Part shown: positions 1 through 5,401 of the stretch, piece after piece
How the letters are laid out: every line of letters begins with the position of its first letter
Position numbering within the stretch: position 1 is the stretch's first letter
Origin: an uncultured Bifidobacterium sp.
GTDB taxonomy: Bacteria; Actinomycetota; Actinomycetes; Actinomycetales; Bifidobacteriaceae
Reading direction: 5' to 3'
Assembly (NCBI RefSeq): GCF_949292005.1
Contig: NZ_CASEXV010000049.1
Coordinates: forward strand, 1-11,392
DNA: 11,392 nucleotides
The notes under the pieces: generated by a model
What the model was told of the DNA's origin: nothing
What the model saw: only the letters and a program-made list of their open reading frames with translations
The model's database searches: none
Position numbers and translations under genes: made by a program

Positions 1-93
1 CTTGGCGCATGGATGTGGATGCTTGATTCGGAAAACGCGGGCGAGATCATCCCTGAGGAACTCGGCGAATGGCAGGCCGAATTCGGGTCCTGA
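1..93 (+). CDS. C-terminal end of an unrecognised protein (partial)
   Basis: Frame 1 is open from the left edge to a TGA at 91-93, giving 30 residues that begin LGAWMWMLD and end GEWQAEFGS. The tail is acidic (six Glu and one Asp, no Lys or Arg). I take it as coding because it stops 33 bp before a good intrinsic terminator on the same strand, as expected at the end of a transcription unit. I do not recognise the family and 30 residues are too few to guess one. Another frame is open across this stretch but lacks a ribosome binding site and would run through the terminator. Confidence 0.6.
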   Translation, partial: LGAWMWMLDSENAGEIIPEELGEWQAEFGS

Positions 94-126
94 GAAAGCC
101 ACTTGGAGAATAATTGCGAATCAATC

Positions 127-150
127 AAGCGGCCTCCGGGCCGCTTTTTC
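127..150 (+). terminator. Intrinsic terminator after the partial upstream gene
   Basis: A perfect 8-bp stem AAGCGGCC (127-134) / GGCCGCTT (139-146) with a TCCG tetraloop runs into a short T-run (145-149). It lies 33 bp after the stop codon of the upstream gene, so it very probably ends that transcript and separates it from the region downstream. Confidence 0.85.
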
Positions 151-211
151 GTATTCGTCGAGGGCGAACATGCACCTGAAAAGCACTTCTCTCCGATTTG
201 TTATTCCCTCA

Positions 212-426
212 GCTTTACCTGCGGTTTTACGATTCCGGCCTTCAAAAGAGGGCGATGATTCGGGTTTGATTCGAATCACTCGAAAAATGCCGGTTTTCAG
301 CTCGGGAGTAATTGTGGGTGGCTTTACATCCTTTCATGGCGAGCACGAATGTCCGGTACGCGCCAAATCGCTCAAACGCTCGTCACTTCATAGAACAATC
401 AAGAATCAAAACCGCAGGTAATAAGC
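212..426. repeat. Long-range inverted repeat enclosing about 180 nt
   Basis: TTACCTGCGGTTTT (215-228) is the exact reverse complement of AAAACCGCAGGTAA (408-421). Pairing continues inward as GATTC (231-235) with GAATC (403-407) after a 2-nt bulge, and outward as GCT (212-214) with AGC (424-426) after another 2-nt bulge, about 22 bp in all. CCGGC (235-239) could pair with GCCGG (289-293), and the palindrome at 267-278 lies between them. Known structures of this shape are structured RNAs closed by a terminal stem and small elements with terminal inverted repeats. No flanking target duplication is evident. Confidence 0.55.
267..278. promoter_or_regulatory. 12-bp perfect palindrome TGATTCGAATCA, possible operator
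   Basis: The palindrome is exact. TGATTCG also occurs at 256-262 and 463-469, and its complement at 117-123, so the motif is concentrated in this intergenic region. It may be a protein-binding site or part of a folded RNA. No promoter beside it could be recognised, so the regulatory reading is weak. Confidence 0.25.
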
Positions 427-430
427 ATGA

Positions 431-467
431 AATCAGCCCCGAAAACCATCGGATTCCAGGGCTGATT
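431..467 (-). terminator. Hairpin downstream of guaA, possible second terminator
   Basis: AATCAGCCC (431-439) pairs perfectly with GGGCTGATT (459-467) around a 19-nt loop. It lies 112 bp past the guaA stop codon and after the first guaA hairpin. Read on the minus strand, the right stem is followed only by TC, not a T-run, so it would be an atypical terminator. Confidence 0.35.
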
Positions 468-503
468 CGAACCTGTTATTCCTGTTTGTTGCAGGTGGTG
501 TGA

Positions 504-550
504 TAACCACTGCGACGCTATGTGTTGCAGTGCGTCGCAGTGAATGGTTA
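504..550 (-). terminator. Strong hairpin after guaA, probable transcript end
   Basis: CACTGCGACGC (508-518) and GCGTCGCAGTG (532-542) form a perfect 11-bp stem with a 13-nt loop. TAAC (504-507) and GTTA (547-550) extend it after a 4-nt bulge. It begins 29 bp beyond the guaA stop, where a terminator is expected. No T-run follows on the minus strand, so it may act as a stabilising 3' hairpin rather than a classic intrinsic terminator. Confidence 0.5.
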
Positions 551-578
551 CAGGTGGCTTGGCATTTTTGGCCTTTTG

Positions 579-2141
579 CTATTCCCACTCGATGGTCGCC
601 GGCGGCTTCGACGTGCAGTCCAGCACCACGCGGTTGATGTTCCGGCACTCGTTGGTGATCCGAGTGGAGATCGTGGCGAGCACATCGTAGGGGATGCGCG
701 ACCAATCGGCCGTCATCGCGTCCTCCGAACTGACCGGGCGCAGCACGACGGGCATGCCGTAGGTCCTCTCATCGCCCTGGACTCCGACCGAATGCACGTC
801 GGCCAGAAGAACGACGGGACATTGCCAGATGTCACGGTCAAGTCCGGCTTTCGACAGTTCCTCGCGCACGATGGCGTCGGCCTCGCGCAGAACGTCCAGA
901 CGCTCCCTCGTGATCTCCCCCACGATGCGGATGCCCAGACCCGGACCGGGGAACGGCTGCCGCCAGACGATCTCGTCAGGAAGTCCCAGCTGGGTCCCTA
1001 TTGCACGGACCTCGTCCTTGAACAACGTCCGCAGCGGCTCGATGAGCTCGAACTTGAGGTCCTTGGGCAGGCCGCCGACGTTGTGGTGGGATTTGATGTT
1101 CGCCGCGCCGTCACCACCGCCGGATTCGACGACGTCGGGATACAGAGTCCCCTGCACGAGGAAGCGCACCTCGGAGCCGGTTCTCCCGGCCTCCTCGATG
1201 ACCTGCCGCTGGGACTTCTCGAAGGTGCGGATGAACTTCTCCCCGATGATCTTGCGCTTGCGCTCGGGCTCGCTGACGCCCTTCAATGCTGTCAGGAAGT
1301 CCTCGGAGGCGTCCTCGGCGATAAGCCTGATGCCCGTTGCCGCGACGAAGTCGTGCCTCACCTGCTCGGCCTCGCCCTTGCGAAGCAGACCATGATCGAC
1401 GAACACACAGGTGAGCTGGTCGCCTATGGCGCGATGGACGAGAGCCGCGGCGACAGCCGAATCCACTCCCCCGGACAATCCGCAGATGACCTGGGAATCC
1501 CCCACCCTCTCGCGTATCTTTCTCACCTGATCGTCGATGATTCCCGCCGCGTCCCAGTCACAGGCCAGTCCGACGCAATCATGCAGGAAGGTGGATATCA
1601 ACGCCTGTCCCAGAGGCGTGTGACGGACCTCGGGATGCCATTGAACCCCATACAGGCCACGCGACGTATCCTGCATCGCCGCTACGGGCGCGCCCTGCGT
1701 GTGGGCGAGGACCTCGAATCCCTCAGGCGCCTTCTCAACCGCCACCCCATGACTCATCCACGTGCTCTGACTGGCCGGGGATCCCGCAAGTATCCCATCG
1801 GCATGGTCGATAGTCGTCTCGGTCTTTCCGTACTCCCCCATCGCGGCACGGTCGACGACTCCGCCAAGCTCGTAGGCCATGACCTGGAAGCCATAGCAGA
1901 TTCCCAGAACGGGAACGCCCGAGGAAAACAGGGACACGTCGATTCCAGGAGCTCCGGGATCGAACACCGAAGCAGGGCCACCTGAGAGGATGATCGCCTT
2001 GGGGTCCTTTGCGAGCATCTGCTCGACAGGCATGGAATGGGGCACAAGCTCCGAGTAGACATTCGCCTCGCGCACCCTGCGTGCGATCAGCTGGGCGTAT
2101 TGGGCGCCGAAATCGACGACAAGGACTGGACCCTTGGCCAT
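579..2141 (-). CDS. guaA: GMP synthase (glutamine-hydrolysing)
   Basis: Converts XMP, glutamine and ATP to GMP in the last step of guanine nucleotide synthesis; cytosolic. The 520-residue product has the usual one-chain layout. An N-terminal class I glutamine amidotransferase domain covers about 1-190, with nucleophile Cys82 in GICYG and the His169/Glu171 pair in QWHPEV. An ATP pyrophosphatase domain follows, with P-loop SGGVDS at 223-228. The dimerisation domain ends in the typical TIEWE. I start at the ATG at 2141 because GGAGGAG lies 5 nt upstream and MAKGPVLVVDFGAQY matches the family start; an ATG 14 codons earlier lacks a Shine-Dalgarno. It is transcribed away from xfp. No clear promoter or purine-responsive leader was recognised in the 222 bp before the upstream micro-ORF. 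Confidence 0.97.
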   Translation of the reverse strand: MAKGPVLVVDFGAQYAQLIARRVREANVYSELVPHSMPVEQMLAKDPKAIILSGGPASVFDPGAPGIDVSLFSSGVPVLGICYGFQVMAYELGGVVDRAAMGEYGKTETTIDHADGILAGSPASQSTWMSHGVAVEKAPEGFEVLAHTQGAPVAAMQDTSRGLYGVQWHPEVRHTPLGQALISTFLHDCVGLACDWDAAGIIDDQVRKIRERVGDSQVICGLSGGVDSAVAAALVHRAIGDQLTCVFVDHGLLRKGEAEQVRHDFVAATGIRLIAEDASEDFLTALKGVSEPERKRKIIGEKFIRTFEKSQRQVIEEAGRTGSEVRFLVQGTLYPDVVESGGGDGAANIKSHHNVGGLPKDLKFELIEPLRTLFKDEVRAIGTQLGLPDEIVWRQPFPGPGLGIRIVGEITRERLDVLREADAIVREELSKAGLDRDIWQCPVVLLADVHSVGVQGDERTYGMPVVLRPVSSEDAMTADWSRIPYDVLATISTRITNECRNINRVVLDCTSKPPATIEWE

Positions 2142-2363
2142 TTTCTCTCCTCCGGGACTGCGGTTGATGGACGTGATTCGCAAGACACCCTATTTCTATG
2201 ATGCCGACCACAGACATTGTGTCCGGGCAAGACGACAAAAGGGCATGGACGACCCCGGACTGGTTTCTCCGAAAGCCGACAACACGCCGGGCAATGATTC
2301 TTGGCAGGATGAGAAGCCATATCGAACATTCATGTCGACACTCGACGACGAATGCCGATTTTC

Positions 2364-2492
2364 CTATGATTCCGCGGTTTTCAGGTCGTCCGTGCCTGCC
2401 ATGTCTGTGAGGTTGGCAAGGCGGTCGGCGATACGAAAGGAAACAATTCCGAACACAGCAGCAAAAAAAGCGCCAAAAGTCGCAAGTCCCAC
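2364..2492 (-). CDS. Possible 42-residue single-pass membrane micro-protein
   Basis: This is a tentative gene. From a GTG at 2492 the frame encodes a hydrophobic stretch rich in Gly, Ala and Phe (residues 2-18, VGLATFGAFFAAVFGIV), then a basic patch (SFRIADR) and a hydrophilic, acidic tail ending DLKTAES. That is the pattern of a one-helix membrane protein. Its start is weakly supported: only GAGA about 10 nt upstream resembles a Shine-Dalgarno, and in-frame TTG or GTG codons further upstream are no better. It lies in the same direction as guaA and overlaps DNA that should hold upstream xfp control elements. Codon third positions are less G/C-rich than in the neighbouring genes. I do not recognise a family; it could be a chance frame. 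Confidence 0.35.
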   Translation of the reverse strand: MGLATFGAFFAAVFGIVSFRIADRLANLTDMAGTDDLKTAES

Positions 2493-2557
2493 GTAACATG
2501 TGTCTCGATTGGAAGTGGTTCCCCAGCGCAACCAGCGTCGAAGAATCCACGACCTAC

Positions 2558-2566
2558 TGATAATAA
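2558..2566 (+). promoter_or_regulatory. Probable extended -10 promoter of xfp
   Basis: TGATAATAA fits the extended -10 form TGn followed by TAATAA (2561-2566), close to TATAAT. No good -35 is seen 16-18 bp upstream, which extended -10 promoters tolerate. It would start transcription near 2573, giving a leader of about 32 nt. Confidence 0.4.
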
Positions 2567-2576
2567 TCAATCGCAC

Positions 2577-2586
2577 GCACGCGTGC
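2577..2586. repeat. 10-bp palindrome GCACGCGTGC in the xfp leader
   Basis: A perfect palindrome lies just before the ribosome binding sites and close to the expected transcription start of xfp. It could be an operator or simply a sequence coincidence in CpG-rich DNA; it has no loop room for an RNA hairpin of its full length. Confidence 0.3.
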
Positions 2587-2601
2587 AGGAGTACAGGAGT
2601 A
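2586..2601 (+). promoter_or_regulatory. Tandem Shine-Dalgarno of xfp
   Basis: The octamer CAGGAGTA occurs twice back to back, so AGGAG appears at 2587-2591 and 2595-2599. The second copy is 5 nt from the ATG at 2605 and fixes that start; the first is 13 nt away and may act as a standby site. Confidence 0.7.
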
Positions 2602-2604
2602 CAC

Positions 2605-5082
2605 ATGACGAATCCTGTTATTGGCACCCCTTGGAAGAAGCTCAACGCTCCGGTTTCCGAGGAAGCCCTTGAAGGCGTAGACAAGTATTGGCGCACCGCC
2701 AACTATCTTGCCATCGGACAGATCTACCTCCGTAGCAATCCGCTGATGAAGGAGCCCTTCACTCGCGAGGACGTCAAGCACCGCCTTGTTGGACACTGGG
2801 GAACCACCCCCGGCCTGAACTTCCTCATCGGCCACATCAACCGTCTTATCGCCGATCACCAGCAGAACACCGTCATCATCATGGGACCGGGCCACGGCGG
2901 ACCCGCCGGAACGGCCCAGTCGTATCTCGACGGCACGTACACTGAGTACTTCCCGAAGATCACGAAGGACGAGGCCGGACTTCAGAAGTTCTTCCGCCAG
3001 TTCTCCTACCCGGGCGGAATCCCCTCGCACTACGCGCCGGAGACCCCCGGATCCATCCACGAGGGTGGAGAGCTCGGATACGCGCTGTCGCACGCCTACG
3101 GCGCCATTATGAACAACCCGAGCCTGTTCGTGCCCGCGATTGTCGGCGACGGCGAGGCCGAGACCGGTCCTCTGGCCACCGGCTGGCAGTCCAACAAGCT
3201 CGTGAATCCCCGCACCGATGGCATCGTGCTCCCGATCCTGCACCTCAACGGATACAAGATCGCGAACCCCAGCATTCTTTCCCGCATCTCGGACGAGGAG
3301 CTTCACGACTTCTTCCACGGCATGGGCTACGATCCCTACGAGTTCGTCGCCGGATTCGACGATGAGGACCACGCGTCCATCCACCGCCGCTTCGCCGACC
3401 TGTTCGAGACCATCTTCGACGAGATCTGCGATATCAAGGCCACGGCGCAGACCGACGACATGACTCGTCCGTTCTACCCGATGATCATCTTCCGCACCCC
3501 CAAGGGCTGGACCTGCCCGAAGTTCATCGATGGCAAGAAGACCGAGGGATCATGGCGTGCCCATCAGGTCCCGCTGGCCTCCGCCCGCGACACCGAGGCC
3601 CACTTCGAGATCCTCAAGAACTGGCTGGAGTCCTACAAGCCTGAGGAGCTCTTCGACGAGAAGGGCGCGGTCAAGGCCGACGTCACCGCGTTCATGCCCA
3701 AGGGCGAGCTGCGTATCGGCGAGAACCCGAACGCCAACGGTGGCCGCATCCGCGAGGACCTCAAGCTTCCGAAGCTTGACGACTATCAGGTCGATGAGGT
3801 CAAGAAGTACGGACACGGCTGGGGACAGCTCGAGGCGACTCGCCGTCTTGGCTCCTACACCCGCGACATCATCAAACTGAACCCGGACTCCTTCAGGATC
3901 TTCGGGCCTGACGAGACCGCGTCCAACCGTCTTCAGGCGGCCTACGAGGTCACCAACAAGCAGTGGGACGCCGGATACCTGTCCTCCCAGGTCGACGAGC
4001 ACATGGCCGTCACCGGTCAGGTCACCGAGCAGCTCTCCGAGCATCAGATGGAAGGCTTCCTTGAGGGATACATCCTCACCGGTCGCCATGGCATCTGGAG
4101 CTCCTATGAGTCCTTCGTCCACGTCATCGACTCCATGCTGAACCAGCACGCCAAGTGGCTCGAGGCCACAGTGCGCGAGATTCCGTGGCGCAAGCCGATC
4201 GCGTCGATGAACCTCCTCGTGTCCTCGCACGTGTGGCGTCAGGATCACAACGGATTCTCCCATCAGGATCCGGGCGTGACCAGCGTGCTGCTGAACAAGA
4301 CCTTCAACAACGACCACGTGATCGGAATCTACTTCCCAGCGGATTCCAACCTCCTGCTCGCGGTCGCCGAGCGCTGCTTCAAGTCGACGAACATGATCAA
4401 CGCGATCATCGCCGGCAAGCAGCCAGCCGCGACTTGGCTGAGCCTTGACGAGGCGCGCGCCGAGCTCGAGAAGGGTGCCGCCGAGTGGGATTGGGCCTCC
4501 AACGTGAAGTCCAACGACGAGGCCGACATCGTTCTCGCCGCCGCCGGTGACGTTCCCACGCAGGAGATCATGGCCGCCGCCGACAAGCTCAACAAGCTCG
4601 GCGTGAAGTTCAAGGTCGTCAACGTCGTGGATCTGCTGAAGCTGCAGTCCGCGAAGGAGAACGACCAAGCCCTCTCGGACGACGAGTTCGCCGATCTCTT
4701 CACGGCCGACAAGCCGGTCCTGTTCGCCTACCACTCCTACGCGCATGACGTTCGTGGACTCATCTACGACCGCCCGAACCACGACAACTTCAACGTTCAT
4801 GGTTACGAGGAGCAGGGCTCGACGACCACGCCTTACGACATGGTGCGCGTTAACGAGATCGATCGCTATGAGCTCACCGCCGAGGCGCTGCGCATGATTG
4901 ATTCCAGCAAGTACGCGGGCGAGATCGACAAGCTCGAGAAGTTCCGCGACGAGGCGTTCCAGTTCGCCGTCGACAACGGCTATGACCATCCGGACTACAC
5001 CGACTGGGTGTGGCCGGGCGTCAAGGTCGATCAGCCCGGCGCGGTCACTGCGACCGCTGCCACCGCTGGCGACAACGAGTGA
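2605..5082 (+). CDS. xfp: Xylulose-5-phosphate/fructose-6-phosphate phosphoketolase
   Basis: Thiamine-diphosphate enzyme that cleaves xylulose-5-P or fructose-6-P with inorganic phosphate to acetyl-phosphate plus glyceraldehyde-3-P or erythrose-4-P; it is the hallmark of the bifid shunt and cytosolic. The 825-residue length is that of bifidobacterial enzymes. Visible landmarks are His64, His97 and His142, the signature EGGELGY (153-159), the GDGE motif (181-184) with Asn215 downstream for Mg-diphosphate binding, Lys300, His320, Glu479 and His553. All match the numbering known from Bifidobacterium. The start is set by AGGAG 5 nt before the ATG, and MTNPVIGTPWKKL is the family N-terminus. Codons end almost wholly in C or G, apart from frequent GGA for Gly, as expected of a very highly expressed gene. 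Strong hairpins follow the stop codon. Confidence 0.98.
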   Translation: MTNPVIGTPWKKLNAPVSEEALEGVDKYWRTANYLAIGQIYLRSNPLMKEPFTREDVKHRLVGHWGTTPGLNFLIGHINRLIADHQQNTVIIMGPGHGGPAGTAQSYLDGTYTEYFPKITKDEAGLQKFFRQFSYPGGIPSHYAPETPGSIHEGGELGYALSHAYGAIMNNPSLFVPAIVGDGEAETGPLATGWQSNKLVNPRTDGIVLPILHLNGYKIANPSILSRISDEELHDFFHGMGYDPYEFVAGFDDEDHASIHRRFADLFETIFDEICDIKATAQTDDMTRPFYPMIIFRTPKGWTCPKFIDGKKTEGSWRAHQVPLASARDTEAHFEILKNWLESYKPEELFDEKGAVKADVTAFMPKGELRIGENPNANGGRIREDLKLPKLDDYQVDEVKKYGHGWGQLEATRRLGSYTRDIIKLNPDSFRIFGPDETASNRLQAAYEVTNKQWDAGYLSSQVDEHMAVTGQVTEQLSEHQMEGFLEGYILTGRHGIWSSYESFVHVIDSMLNQHAKWLEATVREIPWRKPIASMNLLVSSHVWRQDHNGFSHQDPGVTSVLLNKTFNNDHVIGIYFPADSNLLLAVAERCFKSTNMINAIIAGKQPAATWLSLDEARAELEKGAAEWDWASNVKSNDEADIVLAAAGDVPTQEIMAAADKLNKLGVKFKVVNVVDLLKLQSAKENDQALSDDEFADLFTADKPVLFAYHSYAHDVRGLIYDRPNHDNFNVHGYEEQGSTTTPYDMVRVNEIDRYELTAEALRMIDSSKYAGEIDKLEKFRDEAFQFAVDNGYDHPDYTDWVWPGVKVDQPGAVTATAATAGDNE

Positions 5083-5088
5083 GCCGGA

Positions 5089-5107
5089 GCGGGAATAGCA
5101 TTCCCGC
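5089..5107 (+). terminator. First hairpin after xfp
   Basis: GCGGGAAT (5089-5096) and ATTCCCGC (5100-5107) form a perfect 8-bp stem with the 3-nt loop AGC, starting 6 bp after the xfp stop. No T-run follows, so a role in protecting the mRNA 3' end is as likely as termination. Confidence 0.5.
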
Positions 5108-5118
5108 ATGCTGACTGA

Positions 5119-5171
5119 TATGGCGGGGCCCTCGTTTGCGGATGTTATCTGTAAACGGGGGCCCCGCCATA
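5119..5171 (+). terminator. Very long hairpin after xfp (19-bp stem)
   Basis: TATGGCGGGGCCCTCGTTT (5119-5137) pairs with 5153-5171 along all 19 positions. The only non-Watson-Crick position is T5132 opposite G5157, a G-U wobble in the plus-strand RNA but an A-C mismatch in the minus-strand RNA, so the structure fits xfp-sense RNA. The loop is 15 nt. There is no T-run, but the stem is strong enough to be the main xfp terminator. Confidence 0.7.
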
Positions 5172-5269
5172 GGCGCATGATTGGCATATGGCATCGGGGC
5201 GTCTGCGCGTTCCCACCACCATTGATCGACTCCCGCCATCCGTATTGGCTTTCGGGGCTTATCAGGCGC

Positions 5270-5290
5270 TAACCATCGAACCGATGGTTA
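5270..5290. promoter_or_regulatory. Dyad upstream of pta, possible operator or leader hairpin
   Basis: TAACCATCG (5270-5278) and CGATGGTTA (5282-5290) form a perfect 9-bp inverted repeat with a 3-nt centre (AAC). It is about 43 bp upstream of the likely pta -10 box, so it would not be in that mRNA. An activator or repressor site is therefore the simpler reading. Confidence 0.35.
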
Positions 5291-5304
5291 TGGTATGTCA
5301 TGGA

Positions 5305-5338
5305 TGTGGTGATGTCGTCACATTCGCTGTCCTACAAT
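5305..5338 (+). promoter_or_regulatory. Probable pta promoter with CRP/GlxR-like half sites
   Basis: TACAAT at 5333-5338 differs from the -10 consensus at one position, and a start near 5345 would give a leader of about 57 nt. No good -35 is visible. Where the -35 should be lies TGTG (5305-5308) with CACA (5319-5322), an imperfect dyad loosely like CRP-family sites, which hints at activator dependence. The likeness is weak. Confidence 0.35.
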
Positions 5339-5401
5339 GTGTGATGGCGTCGGACGCGCAATGGAGCATGGCCGAACGCACAACGACGAAGGAGCAGCAC
5401 C

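Larger units (their letters stand above)
94..578. other. 485-bp gene-free intergenic region between the partial gene and guaA
   Basis: Besides the terminator at 127-150, this stretch contains no frame with a ribosome binding site or protein-like composition on either strand. It is more A/T-rich than the flanking genes. Four structures stand out and are listed separately: a long-range inverted repeat (215-235 with 403-421), a 12-bp palindrome (267-278), and two hairpins on the guaA side (431-467 and 504-550). The heptamer TGATTCG is over-represented. I saw no convincing sigma-70 promoter. Confidence 0.6.
2142..2604. other. Divergent guaA-xfp intergenic region (463 bp)
   Basis: Holds the guaA leader and Shine-Dalgarno (2147-2153), a possible micro-ORF on the minus strand (2364-2492), and the xfp promoter and leader (about 2558-2604). 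The 222 bp between guaA and the micro-ORF stop shows no convincing -35/-10 pair on the minus strand. The other open frames here have no ribosome binding site and unlikely composition. Confidence 0.6.
5083..5401. other. xfp-pta intergenic region (319 bp)
   Basis: Contains two hairpins behind xfp (5089-5107, 5119-5171), a 9-bp dyad (5270-5290), a weaker dyad (5305-5322), a probable -10 box (5333-5338) and the pta Shine-Dalgarno (5389-5394). I see no protein-coding frame with a ribosome binding site. The layout suggests that pta has its own promoter. Confidence 0.6.

Noticed and set aside
2..421. 139-codon plus-strand open frame across the left end
   Set aside because: It starts at a TTG at the window edge, overlaps the more credible end of the partial gene in another frame, runs through a strong intrinsic terminator and the inverted-repeat block, and shows no protein-like pattern.
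215..421. Calling the inverted-repeat block a 6S RNA or a named riboswitch
   Set aside because: The size and terminal helix are suggestive, but I could not recognise the conserved core of any known family, a promoter or a terminator for it, so no name is justified.
455..480. GATTCGAACC resembling a tRNA T-loop
   Set aside because: The bases on either side do not form a T-stem, and no acceptor stem, D-arm or anticodon arm can be built around it on either strand.
522..1985. 487-codon plus-strand frame opposite guaA
   Set aside because: Antisense shadow of a well-supported gene with complete catalytic motifs; it has no ribosome binding site and is explained by G/C-rich third positions.
2142..2183. 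14-residue upstream extension of GuaA
   Set aside because: The upstream ATG has no Shine-Dalgarno and the extension would include the strong GGAGGAG site of the internal ATG; family N-termini match the shorter protein.
3550..5187. 545-codon minus-strand frame opposite xfp
   Set aside because: Antisense shadow of xfp, rich in Val, Leu, Gly and Arg as expected from reading biased codons backwards; no ribosome site or known motif.
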